DNA from: a virus
Length of the DNA stretch: 23,940 bases
Virus record (IMG/VR): IMGVR_UViG_3300025769_000838
Span: 1-23,940 of that record
Strand: one strand, 5' to 3'
Shown: positions 1 through 5,784 of the stretch, piece by piece
How the letters are laid out: every line of letters starts with the position of its first letter
Position numbering within the stretch: the stretch's first letter is position 1
The notes under the pieces: generated by a model
What the model was told of the DNA's origin: nothing
Seen by the model: the letters and a program-made list of their open reading frames with translations, nothing else
The model's database searches: none
Made by a program: the position numbers and the translations under genes

Positions 1-55
1 TGAACTGAAAGACAAGCGTGTCTTTACTGAAATGTGGGAGGATAACGATGACTAA
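1..55 (+). CDS. C-terminal end of a gene that starts before the window
   Basis: An open frame beginning at base 2 encodes 17 residues (ELKDKRVFTEMWEDNDD) and stops at TAA 53-55. The acidic tail and the 8-base overlap with the next start (ATG at 48) follow the same pattern as the neighbouring small genes, which is why I regard it as coding. Only the end is visible, so no function can be given. Confidence 0.5.
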   Translation, partial: ELKDKRVFTEMWEDNDD

Positions 56-176
56 AACTTTAATGGAGTGTTTGAACTGCAAGCACACAGAAGAGCATAT
101 CGCGCCGCTGCCGGAGCAATGCCCCAAGTGTCAGTTCTATTGCTATTACACGCAAGAGGAGATGGACGATGGCTAA
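48..176 (+). CDS. 42-aa zinc-ribbon microprotein
   Basis: This short frame runs from ATG 48 to TAA 174 and is preceded by a strong GGGAGGA ribosome binding site at about 37-43. The 42-residue product has two CxxC knuckles, C8-x2-C11 and C25-x2-C28, the spacing of a minimal zinc ribbon, with an acidic C-terminus (EEMDDG). It overlaps the gene before it by 8 bases and the one after it by 8 bases, as expected in a translationally coupled phage early operon. Small zinc ribbons in phage early regions often bind host proteins or nucleic acid, but nothing here identifies the partner. At least three other small zinc-knuckle proteins occur in this arm. Confidence 0.8.
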   Translation: MTKTLMECLNCKHTEEHIAPLPEQCPKCQFYCYYTQEEMDDG

Positions 177-363
177 AAAACGCTGGAAGGTTCAGGTTCA
201 GGAAATAGTGTGGCGTGATTTCGATGTCGAAGGCGTTGACTATAATGAAGCCTATGCAAATGCGACAGCTTTGTGGTGCGATGGCTACAATGAACACGGT
301 GACAGTTGGATCACGCACGAGGAGGTAACTGAGTTTGATGTTGAGGAGTATAGCGATGACTAA
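169..363 (+). CDS. Small early protein, beta-beta-alpha type (64 aa)
   Basis: The start at 169 is supported by AGAGGAG seven bases upstream and by overlap with the previous gene. The N-terminal half alternates basic and hydrophobic residues (KRWKVQVQEIVWRDFDVEGV), suggesting two strands, followed by a helix with the pattern EAxxxA around residues 28-33 and then a very acidic tail ending EEYSDD. The same strand-strand-helix pattern appears in the next gene and in the 90-aa gene at 1504, so these may be diverged paralogues. No known family is recognised. The acidic tail could suggest mimicry of DNA or contact with a basic partner, but that is speculation. Confidence 0.75.
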   Translation: MAKKRWKVQVQEIVWRDFDVEGVDYNEAYANATALWCDGYNEHGDSWITHEEVTEFDVEEYSDD

Positions 364-529
364 TCGTGGATCATATCGTGTGAATGTTCGGGTCACAACC
401 GAACGTGAGGTGGTCGTCCAAGCTGACGGCCTTGATGAGGCAGAGATCAAAGCAATGGTCGAAGTGGTGGCACTGACTGGTGGCACTGATGCAGAAGTTT
501 TATGGGCAATGGAGGTAGGAAATGAGTAA
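356..529 (+). CDS. Small early protein, beta-beta-alpha type (57 aa)
   Basis: The frame is open from 335, but I choose ATG 356 because TTGAGGAG lies 7-10 bases upstream and because this gives the 8-base ATGACTAA overlap seen elsewhere in this operon. The 57-residue product begins with an alternating polar/hydrophobic stretch (SYRVNVRVTTEREVVVQADG) typical of a beta hairpin, then DEAEIKAMVEV, a likely helix. This is the layout of its neighbour at 169. It overlaps the next gene by 8 bases. Function unknown. Confidence 0.75.
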   Translation: MTNRGSYRVNVRVTTEREVVVQADGLDEAEIKAMVEVVALTGGTDAEVLWAMEVGNE

Positions 530-800
530 TGTACCAGAGGGTTTTCAGGATTGGTCGTTGGACGAGAAGTCAGCGTATTGGGATAAGCAGCGCGAGAAGG
601 ATCGTGCGTGTCGCCAGAAGGGCATCGACAAGCTGTCGCAAGAGCAACGCGATGCAGTGAAGGAAGCTTATGATGCAATCAGCAGTGCGATGATGAGTCT
701 GCATGAGTGTCAGGATTTGTGGATGTCTGATGTCAAGAAACTGGACGACAGCATGTGGCAACTGCGCCGCCTGTTTAATCTGGAGGTTAAAGATGACTGA
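522..800 (+). CDS. Helical early protein (92 aa)
   Basis: ATG 522 follows GGAGGTAGG with good spacing and overlaps the stop of the upstream gene. The product is highly charged and probably all helical: an N-terminal part rich in Trp and Asp/Lys (DWSLDEKSAYWDKQREKDR), then a long helix from about residue 40 to 85 with heptad-like hydrophobics and a single CxxxW element (HECQDLW). It ends KDD, and the stop overlaps the following ATG by 8 bases. No family is recognised. Its position among the small early genes suggests a host-modifying or regulatory role, but the sequence does not show one. Confidence 0.75.
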   Translation: MSNVPEGFQDWSLDEKSAYWDKQREKDRACRQKGIDKLSQEQRDAVKEAYDAISSAMMSLHECQDLWMSDVKKLDDSMWQLRRLFNLEVKDD

Positions 801-966
801 TGATCGTTTAATTCATGTCGATGAAGAGGTTCGGCGGACGATGCGCGAGTTCGGAGATGCGATATTCGAGGAGGTAACACAAGCGGAGATCGATGCGAAG
901 TGGCGCGAGTATCAGAAGGTGAAAGCCTTTCAGAAAGAGGGGTTGAGTTATGTCCCAAAGTTTTAG
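793..966 (+). CDS. Acidic helical early protein (57 aa)
   Basis: I choose ATG 793 over the more upstream in-frame ATG at 703, which would bury most of the N-terminus inside the previous gene. TGGAGG lies at 781-786. The 57 residues are acidic and helical (DEEVRRTMREFGDAIFEEVTQ, then EIDAKWREYQKVKAF). The gene contains one copy (826-839) of a 14-base word repeated out of frame in the next gene. It overlaps that gene by 17 bases. Function unknown. Confidence 0.7.
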   Translation: MTDDRLIHVDEEVRRTMREFGDAIFEEVTQAEIDAKWREYQKVKAFQKEGLSYVPKF

Positions 967-1162
967 CAGGGCGCATGGCAGCCCGCGTGATCGAGGTTCG
1001 GCGGACAGGTATTATGGTCGCAGCTTCGACCCGCACTGGTATCCAGAGGGGACAGGCAAAGGTTCGAGGATCGAGTTGCGAGATATGTCAGCCGATGAAA
1101 TTGTTGCCTACACCAAGGGCTTTAATGAGGAAGAAGACAGAAAGGATTGGGGGGAAGGATAA
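950..1162 (+). CDS. Small polar early protein (70 aa)
   Basis: ATG 950 follows AGAGGGGTTGAG in the end of the upstream gene. The first 40 residues are rich in Arg, Ser, Gly and Tyr (RDRGSADRYYGRSFDPHWYP) and are probably disordered. The end is a short acidic helix (MSADEIVAYTKGFNEEEDRK). The frame ends at TAA 1160-1162, directly before the ATG at 1163. It carries the second copy of the 14-base repeat (993-1006), in another reading frame from the first copy. No known family is recognised. Confidence 0.7.
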   Translation: MSQSFSRAHGSPRDRGSADRYYGRSFDPHWYPEGTGKGSRIELRDMSADEIVAYTKGFNEEEDRKDWGEG

Positions 1163-1366
1163 ATGGTTAGCAAAGAACAGTTGAAAGCGGCTCTGGAAAT
1201 TCCGGAGATCGTACCACCGAAACGCAGGGTGCAGGTTCGAGGGGATATTCAAACCCCAGCGCAGAGGGAGGTCAGAGAGCGGCTGAAACACATGAACCAT
1301 ATCGCAATGGGGTTTCAAAAGCATGGGTATAAGTACAACGGCGGGACAAGCTGGGAGGATAAATAG
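1163..1366 (+). CDS. Small basic early protein (67 aa)
   Basis: This gene begins immediately after the preceding stop, with GGGGGGAAGG (about 1150-1159) as a strong ribosome binding site. The product has a helical N-terminus (KEQLKAALEIPEIVPPKRRV) and a middle section rich in Arg and Glu (REVRERLKHMNHIAMGF) that looks like an exposed helix. It may bind nucleic acid given the basic patches, but no motif establishes this. It is followed two bases later by the next start. Confidence 0.7.
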   Translation: MVSKEQLKAALEIPEIVPPKRRVQVRGDIQTPAQREVRERLKHMNHIAMGFQKHGYKYNGGTSWEDK

Positions 1367-1367
1367 A

Positions 1368-1514
1368 ATGGGTAAGGTCAAAGGTTGGATGATGGAGATG
1401 GAAGAAGACGCGCTCCATATGGACAAAGATTCGTGGATCGAGATCCACGGTGAATATTACTTGCCGATTTGGGAAGAGGCGCAGATGCAGAGGCTCGAGA
1501 ACGATGCAGAGTAA
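1368..1514 (+). CDS. Short acidic Met/Trp-rich protein (48 aa)
   Basis: I choose ATG 1368 because GGGAGGAT lies 10-17 bases upstream and the longer in-frame version would overlap the previous gene heavily. The 48 residues include MMEMEEDALHMDKDSWIEIHGEYYLP, with many Met, Glu and aromatic residues and a net negative charge. A DNA-level inverted repeat (CGTGGATC / GATCCACG, 1432-1449) falls inside it. Function unknown; the consistent start, ribosome binding site and 11-base overlap with the next gene are the support. Confidence 0.6.
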   Translation: MGKVKGWMMEMEEDALHMDKDSWIEIHGEYYLPIWEEAQMQRLENDAE

Positions 1515-1776
1515 TTATGTACCAAACATTTCGGAATTCTTGGTGGGTGTAAAGACCGCTGACTATGACGAGGAAAAATATTTCTTGAGAAATACAGGAA
1601 GGTTCGAGGTGGCTTTTACTGTGCGGTTTACAAAAACCTACAAGGTAAGGGCTAAGACTAAGCACAGAGCGACAGAGCTTGCAAAAAACCGGCTAAGAAA
1701 AACAAATTTGAGTGTGAACACCAGACATAAAATGGTTGTTGAAACAGTGAAACACATGGTTACGAGGGGTATATAA
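1504..1776 (+). CDS. Basic beta-beta-alpha type early protein (90 aa)
   Basis: The chosen start is ATG 1504, overlapping the end of the previous gene; upstream GAGGCTCGAGA may serve as a weak ribosome binding site. The central part (RFEVAFTVRFTKTYKVRAKT) is an alternating beta-strand pair, followed by HRATELAKNRLRKTN, a basic helix. This matches the strand-strand-helix plan of the genes at 169 and 356. Unlike those, this copy is strongly basic, so a nucleic-acid contact is possible. Function unknown. Confidence 0.7.
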   Translation: MQSNYVPNISEFLVGVKTADYDEEKYFLRNTGRFEVAFTVRFTKTYKVRAKTKHRATELAKNRLRKTNLSVNTRHKMVVETVKHMVTRGI

Positions 1777-1778
1777 CA

Positions 1779-1976
1779 ATGGGTTTTGAAGATGATCCAG
1801 CGGCGGTCAACGAGCCAGACATTGGTCGGGTTTTCCGACCGGCAACCGAAGTCATGTCGCGTATGGGTGGGGTTTCATCCCTGAATCAAGGGGATGCACC
1901 GCTAACCAAGTCACAAAAAGATGCAAAGCGCATCGCTGAGAATGTACGGTTCGGTACGTTCAGTCGAAAGGGGTAA
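1779..1976 (+). CDS. Small early protein of unknown function (65 aa)
   Basis: ATG 1779 follows the previous stop after two bases, with GAGGGG (1763-1768) as ribosome binding site. The N-terminal half is acidic and proline-containing (EDDPAAVNEPDIGRVFRPA). The C-terminal half is a basic helix (TKSQKDAKRIAENVRFGTF). A GC-rich hairpin (GGTCGG/CCGACC with a GTTTT loop, 1824-1840) lies in the coding sequence. No domain is recognised. Confidence 0.65.
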   Translation: MGFEDDPAAVNEPDIGRVFRPATEVMSRMGGVSSLNQGDAPLTKSQKDAKRIAENVRFGTFSRKG

Positions 1977-1980
1977 GAAA

Positions 1981-2247
1981 ATGTATATGAAAGAAGAAGC
2001 GTCAAAAGAAGAGGCAGAGGCCGGAAACAAACTAGAGGCTTTGCTCGATGATTTTAAAGAGTTGAACATTGACCCTGACACGGCTTCGTTTCTTCTCATC
2101 ACCGCAGGCATGATGCTGATGCTGAACAGCAACAAGGACGACCCGCATTATGTAAGCTACTTGCTTTCCACCGCGATCATGAATGCTTCTGCACACGCAT
2201 CAAACGAATTAATGAAAGCCGAAGAAAATGGGGGGACAAAACATTGA
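1981..2247 (+). CDS. Acidic helical protein with a hydrophobic core helix (88 aa)
   Basis: ATG 1981 is preferred over the upstream in-frame ATG because AAAGGGG precedes it (1967-1973) and the earlier start lies within the previous gene. The first 30 residues are very acidic and helical. Residues about 35-48 (ASFLLITAGMMLML) are strongly hydrophobic, followed by a second helix with HYVSYLLSTAIMNAS. The hydrophobic segment is short for a membrane span, so a buried helix of an oligomer is more likely. It overlaps the next gene by 4 bases if the latter starts at TTG 2244. Function unknown. Confidence 0.7.
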   Translation: MYMKEEASKEEAEAGNKLEALLDDFKELNIDPDTASFLLITAGMMLMLNSNKDDPHYVSYLLSTAIMNASAHASNELMKAEENGGTKH

Positions 2248-2654
2248 GTATGATCATAAAAGGTGATGGGTCTTGGCAGAAAAAGCTGGGCGCAGGACGA
2301 TGCCCTAAGTGCGGGGCATCTGTTGAAACGCAGCTTGTGCCAAAAATTAAGAAGATCTGTAGCTCCTGTGGGCTACAGATCATTGACAGTAAGCCGCAGT
2401 CTGATAATATAACAGATAATACAATGCCATCTGAGTGGGAGCCAGACATGAACGAGACTAAGTTGATGCCTACAGAAGAGGACATAGCAGATAAGGAAGG
2501 CCAGATGGAGTGGTCTGTCGCTGTCCACTATGTCGAAGCTGCAATCCACAAATTTATTGTAGATATGCGGAAAGATCCGGCTACCCCGGATGTAGTGCTT
2601 GAGGAAGATTTACCAAATTTGAGGTTGGCATGGAACAGAATACTCAGGGGTTGA
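2244..2654 (+). CDS. Zinc-ribbon early protein (136 aa)
   Basis: The start is either TTG 2244, which overlaps the upstream stop (TTGA) and sits 8 bases after GGGGGGA, or ATG 2250 two codons later. I keep 2244, and the difference is two residues. The N-terminal third contains C20-x2-C23 and C39-x2-C42, a zinc ribbon in a basic setting (KIKKICSSCG). The middle is acidic and probably flexible, and the last 45 residues look like a helical domain (WSVAVHYVEAAIHKFIVDM). Such proteins commonly act in transcription or DNA processing, but none of that is demonstrated. The second zinc knuckle is encoded within a perfect 10-base inverted repeat (2354-2381). It overlaps the next gene by 25 bases. Confidence 0.75.
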   Translation: MSMIIKGDGSWQKKLGAGRCPKCGASVETQLVPKIKKICSSCGLQIIDSKPQSDNITDNTMPSEWEPDMNETKLMPTEEDIADKEGQMEWSVAVHYVEAAIHKFIVDMRKDPATPDVVLEEDLPNLRLAWNRILRG

Positions 2655-2815
2655 ACAGGATAATAAGAATCCTTGACGAGGAGCTTGTGGAGTTGCAGAC
2701 TGCTGGCTTGTACAAAGAAGCAGAAAAGACACGCAAAAGATTAGAAGCGTATGTCAATATGCGATCCACTGCTCAACGTCTGATAAAGGAACTTCCTGAT
2801 GACAACCGAAGATAA
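2630..2815 (+). CDS. Helical-hairpin protein resembling a UVR motif (61 aa)
   Basis: ATG 2630 lies inside the end of the previous gene, with TTGAGG about 8 bases upstream. The product is two helices, the second part reading EELVELQTAGLYKEAEKTRK, which follows the spacing of the UVR helical hairpin found in UvrB, UvrC and Clp-associated proteins (acidic helix, small residues, then EAxxxR). The similarity is by eye only, and a simple coiled coil is the alternative. It overlaps the next gene by 17 bases. Confidence 0.65.
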   Translation: MEQNTQGLNRIIRILDEELVELQTAGLYKEAEKTRKRLEAYVNMRSTAQRLIKELPDDNRR

Positions 2816-3047
2816 CGATAACGTGGTTTATCTGCCCAAGAGAATAGAGATTAAGATGGACGCTGTCCCTCTGCTCTGTGAAATAGCGGGCAAAACACTG
2901 GAGGATGTCGTAATTCTTGGCACTGCTCAAGACGGCAGCATCAAGATGATCACATCTCAGGAAGATGTATCAGATATTTTATACTATCTTGAAACAGCAA
3001 AACACGCGCTTATGTCTGAGGGGTTAGACTACCCAGACGAAGAATAG
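2799..3047 (+). CDS. Small conserved-looking phage protein (82 aa)
   Basis: ATG 2799 overlaps the previous gene, with AAGGAAC about 9 bases upstream. After an acidic start comes VVYLPKRIEIKMD, then a strand-turn-strand element (VVILGTAQDGSIKMITS), then a helix (DVSDILYYLETAKHALM). A DGSxxxxxS turn followed by a helix with LETAKH is common in small phage proteins of unknown role near helicase genes, as far as I recall. It ends directly before the helicase gene and may be co-translated with it. Confidence 0.7.
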   Translation: MTTEDNDNVVYLPKRIEIKMDAVPLLCEIAGKTLEDVVILGTAQDGSIKMITSQEDVSDILYYLETAKHALMSEGLDYPDEE

Positions 3048-3065
3048 GTGTATTGTGAGGGGCAT

Positions 3066-4511
3066 ATGCAATTCGACTTTAAAACCAAACCGTATGAGCA
3101 TCAACTCGTTGCTCTTCAAAGGTCGTATGATAAGACCAATTACGGCTACTTCATGGAGATGGGGTGCGGGAAATCAAAGGTACTTATCGACAACTTGGCG
3201 TGGCTTCACGTTAACAAGGGGCTTGATACGGCAATCATCATCGCTCCGAAGGGTGTCTATAGAAACTGGCAGATATCAGAAATACCTGCTCATTTACCAG
3301 AGGACATTGAACACGAGGTTTATGTTTGGAATCCGAATCCAAACAAAGCCGAAGCTCAACGCCTCAAAGCTGGCATCGAGGAGCGTGGTAAGCTCCGCAT
3401 CCTACTGGTCAACGTGGAAGGATTCGCAACTCAGAAGGTCAAGAAATTTGTGGATCTATTCGTTCGCGGAACGCCGTTCCTACTTGCGATTGATGAGTCA
3501 ACAACTATTAAGAACCCAAAAGCCAAGAGGACTAAGGCTCTGGTGGCGCTTGGTAAGTCGGCATCGTTTCGCCGGATACTCACAGGGTCGCCAGTCACTA
3601 AGTCGCCAATGGATCTTTACTCGCAATGTGAATTTATGGACAAGCGACTGCTTGGATTCGACTCATATTTTTCTTTTCAAGGGCGGTATGCCATCACAAG
3701 AACTCAACGGATGGGCAGCCACAGCTTTCAGCAAATCGTGGGATATAGAAATCTTGACGAGCTTTCGAGCCGTCTTGAGACTTTTTCGTATCGTGTTACG
3801 AAGGAAGAAGCACTCGATCTTCCGGACAAAATATACACTACTAGAGAAGTATCTTTAACTGACGACCAACATCGGCACTATATGTCACTAAAGGAAGCGG
3901 CTATCGCAGTGCTTGAGGACGGAGAACTGGTATCGGCTCCAGCCGTGATGACCCAGTTGCTGCGCCTTCAGCAGGTGCTGTGCGGCCACTTGATGTCAGA
4001 CGATGGTGAGCTAGTTGAGATACCTACGAACCGCCTGTCTGCCCTACTAGCGACGGTTGAGGAGATGGATGGTAAGGTTATCATCTGGTCTAGATTCCGG
4101 TACGACATAAAAGCTATTGTAGCTACTTTAGCTAAAACTTATGGGGCTGACTCTGTCGTGTCGTACTTCGGGGACACAACAGATGAACAACGTCAAAACG
4201 CTATAGCGTCATTCCAGTTTGGAGATGCGAGGTTCTTTGTTGCCAACCCACAGACCGCAGGTTATGGCTTGACTCTGACGGCTGCGACTAACGTGATTTA
4301 CTACGCCAACGACTTTAATCTTGAGACAAGAATACAGTCCGAGGATCGATGTCATCGAATCGGTCAGAAGAAATCAGTAACCTACGTTGATTTGGTTACC
4401 CGAAACTCTATTGACGAGCATATTGTCAGGACGCTTCGGGCAAAGATTGATCTGTCTGCGAAGACTCTGGGTGAAGAAGCTCGGAAATGGTTGCAGGTTT
4501 CTCCCCGTTGA
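3066..4511 (+). CDS. SNF2-type superfamily 2 DNA helicase/translocase
   Basis: This 481-residue protein carries the SF2 motif series. The Walker A is E31-M-G-C-G-K36-S, and motif II is D143-E-S-T, in place of the DEAH box, followed by IKN. Motif III is LTGSPVTKS near 172-180. Motif V is QTAGYGLTLTAA, and motif VI is Q424-SEDRCHRIGQ, the hallmark of SNF2 enzymes. It should be an ATP-driven double-stranded DNA translocase acting in replication, recombination or chromosome remodelling. Known single-polypeptide phage SNF2 proteins have this compact length. I place the start at ATG 3066 after GAGGGG rather than at GTG 3048, which lacks a clear binding site. The last 86 bases overlap a convergent nuclease gene on the other strand. 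Confidence 0.9.
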   Translation: MQFDFKTKPYEHQLVALQRSYDKTNYGYFMEMGCGKSKVLIDNLAWLHVNKGLDTAIIIAPKGVYRNWQISEIPAHLPEDIEHEVYVWNPNPNKAEAQRLKAGIEERGKLRILLVNVEGFATQKVKKFVDLFVRGTPFLLAIDESTTIKNPKAKRTKALVALGKSASFRRILTGSPVTKSPMDLYSQCEFMDKRLLGFDSYFSFQGRYAITRTQRMGSHSFQQIVGYRNLDELSSRLETFSYRVTKEEALDLPDKIYTTREVSLTDDQHRHYMSLKEAAIAVLEDGELVSAPAVMTQLLRLQQVLCGHLMSDDGELVEIPTNRLSALLATVEEMDGKVIIWSRFRYDIKAIVATLAKTYGADSVVSYFGDTTDEQRQNAIASFQFGDARFFVANPQTAGYGLTLTAATNVIYYANDFNLETRIQSEDRCHRIGQKKSVTYVDLVTRNSIDEHIVRTLRAKIDLSAKTLGEEARKWLQVSPR

Positions 4512-4881
4512 ATCGGCGGTTAGCCGCGTTTTGTGCAGAATTTTTTGGTGCAGTGTGACGGTTAAAATGGTGAGGGTACTTGTGAACGTCATGAGTTTCG
4601 AGGCAAACATAAAGGAGTTGAACACCAAGCTTTCGTTGGAGGTCAGTAAGGGTACGAGATATAATACTATCGTCACTGCGGCGGGACAGAGTCTTAACAT
4701 CGAAGTAATGAAAGACTCCGTTTTTATCGAGGGCTATAATATCAACTGGCCCCTGCTCGATAAAGGGTGTGTAAACATAACAACCTTGACCGATCAGGTA
4801 CTCAGCAGCGAGAAGCTCCGATCTTTTGCCAGACGCAATATTATTATCTGGGCCGTCACTTATTTTTTTAGATCGTCTCAT
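4426..4881 (-). CDS. PD-(D/E)XK nuclease, antisense within the replication arm
   Basis: Read on the - strand, this 151-residue protein shows the core of a PD-(D/E)XK nuclease. There is a helix with E22 (GKRSELLAAEYLIGQGCYVY), then P45-V-D47-I-I, then a strand with D61-V-K63 (YFDVKT). This is the arrangement of Hjc-like Holliday junction resolvases and small homing or restriction-type endonucleases. The start ATG at 4881 has AGGGGG about 11 bases upstream. It is the only - strand gene in the left arm, it converges on the helicase gene, and its last 28 residues are read from the complement of the helicase C-terminus. That tail is polar and probably dispensable. The gene may be a mobile moron or a resolvase with its own promoter in the 70-base divergent gap 4882-4951. 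Confidence 0.83.
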   Translation of the reverse strand: MRRSKKISDGPDNNIASGKRSELLAAEYLIGQGCYVYTPFIEQGPVDIIALDKNGVFHYFDVKTLSRRSDDSIISRTLTDLQRKLGVQLLYVCLETHDVHKYPHHFNRHTAPKNSAQNAANRRFNGEKPATISELLHPESSQTDQSLPEAS

Positions 4882-4951
4882 TTGGTACTTGACCCCCTAA
4901 GTGAATATAAGATAAGTTAACGTAGCACACAGAATATATGGAGGTAAATAG

Positions 4952-5125
4952 GTGGATACCACAAAGTGGAAATCAGTGGCAGTTTCTGTCACAGTTTATG
5001 AAGAGTTGCGGAACATGGCAGAAAAGAATGACCGCAGTTTAAGTAAACAAGTAGCGCATCTGGTTCGTATGGCAGCGATCGATGCGGAGCATTCAGAGTC
5101 TAGAAAAAGACACGCCGTAGCATAA
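4952..5125 (+). CDS. Ribbon-helix-helix DNA-binding protein (57 aa)
   Basis: A GTG start at 4952 follows GGAGGTAAATAG with ideal spacing, and the frame ends at TAA 5123. The product opens with a single strand (KWKSVAVSVTVYEEL), then helix 1 (EELRNMAEKND), a turn (RSLSKQ) and helix 2 (VAHLVRMAAID). This is the Arc/CopG/MetJ ribbon-helix-helix plan and length, in which the strand of a dimer enters the major groove. A basic tail (RKRHAVA) follows. Six bases after its stop begins a promoter-like sequence overlapping a 9-base palindrome, a natural operator for such a dimer. It is likely an early regulator of the downstream replication genes and perhaps of the divergent nuclease. Confidence 0.75.
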   Translation: MDTTKWKSVAVSVTVYEELRNMAEKNDRSLSKQVAHLVRMAAIDAEHSESRKRHAVA

Positions 5126-5131
5126 AGCCTA

Positions 5132-5166
5132 TTGACTACCCCGTACCTGCTAGTGTAGGTACGGGT
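5132..5166 (+). promoter_or_regulatory. Palindrome overlapping a promoter-like sequence
   Basis: A TTGACT hexamer (5132-5137) is followed by a perfect 9-base inverted repeat, CCCGTACCT (5140-5148) and AGGTACGGG (5157-5165), with the 8-base spacer GCTAGTGT. TAGTGT or GTAGGT could be the -10 element, although neither matches the consensus well. The site lies in the 91-base gap between the ribbon-helix-helix gene and the 187-aa gene. An operator bound by that regulator is the simplest reading; an RNA hairpin that terminates or attenuates is the alternative, but no T-run follows. Confidence 0.5.
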
Positions 5167-5216
5167 CTCTAAACCCGAAGGGGTAAAACTTTAATGTGTA
5201 ACCAAGGAGAAGTAGG

Positions 5217-5780
5217 ATGAGCGATATTTTCTCGCTAATGGATGAGGCAGTCGAAGCCAACAAGTTCGACACTGTAAGCACTGAGGGGGCGTCTCGCCTA
5301 TCAAACCTCATTAGAGAATCTCTGGATCTGGACAGCAAGATTGCTGATGCAGAGCAGTATCTAAAAGACCTCAAGTACAAGAAAAGAAAAGTTAACGAAG
5401 AGGACATCCCGGCTCTTATGCAAGAGATGGGAATGGACAGCATTACCGTTGATGGTAATAAGGTAGCCCTTCGTCAATTTGTTCACGCTCGTATCACGGA
5501 AGACAAGCGCGATGAAGCGTTCGCTTGGATCCGCTCGGTTGGCGAGGGTGACATTATCAAGAATGATGTAACAGTATCTTTCAGCAGCGGTCAGGATAAT
5601 CTTGCTGGCGCTGTTGTTGATGACCTGCGTAATCAGGGGCTAGACCCAGCGCAGAAAACCCACGTTCACCCCCAGACCTTGAAGGCTTGGGTAAAGGGAC
5701 GTATTGAATCTGGTAAAGAGATCGACTTTGATACCTTTGGTGTCTTTGTCGGAACCGAAGCAACGATAAAGAGGAACTAG
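5217..5780 (+). CDS. Coiled-coil phage protein upstream of the SSB-like gene (187 aa)
   Basis: ATG 5217 is preceded by AAGGAGAAG with good spacing. The N-terminus (DIFSLMDEAVEANKF) resembles the start of the next protein (VVSFMDEAFENAG), so the two may share a docking segment. Residues about 25-70 form a likely coiled coil with many Lys, Asp and Leu (LDLDSKIADAEQYLKDLKYK). A strand pair (MDSITVDGNKVALRQF) and a C-terminal domain with THVHPQTLKAWVKGRI and FGVFVGTEATIKR follow. The plan of coiled coil followed by a strand domain recalls Siphovirus Gp157-like or Gam-like accessory proteins, but I cannot assign it to a family. Its place directly before the SSB-like gene argues for a role in replication or recombination. 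Confidence 0.8.
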   Translation: MSDIFSLMDEAVEANKFDTVSTEGASRLSNLIRESLDLDSKIADAEQYLKDLKYKKRKVNEEDIPALMQEMGMDSITVDGNKVALRQFVHARITEDKRDEAFAWIRSVGEGDIIKNDVTVSFSSGQDNLAGAVVDDLRNQGLDPAQKTHVHPQTLKAWVKGRIESGKEIDFDTFGVFVGTEATIKRN

Positions 5781-5784
5781 AACG

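Noticed and set aside
52-678. Long - strand open frame (208 codons) across the first small genes
   Set aside because: It is antisense to several + strand genes that each have good starts and ribosome binding sites. The product is rich in Ser/Thr/Pro without any motif.
1432-1449. Inverted repeat CGTGGATC / GATCCACG
   Set aside because: The stem is within a coding region, has only a 2-base loop, and an 8-base stem is expected by chance.
3048-3065. GTG 3048 as start of the SNF2 helicase
   Set aside because: It directly follows the upstream stop without a clear ribosome binding site, and ATG 3066 follows GAGGGG and begins at the conserved region.
4515-4532. Short GC-rich hairpin followed by TTTT after the helicase stop
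   Set aside because: The stem is only four bases (GCGG/CCGC) and lies inside the nuclease coding region, so I do not claim a terminator.
4387-4920. Long + strand open frame after the helicase gene
   Set aside because: It lies opposite the PD-(D/E)XK nuclease, lacks a good ribosome binding site, and has no recognisable motif, while the nuclease frame has catalytic residues.
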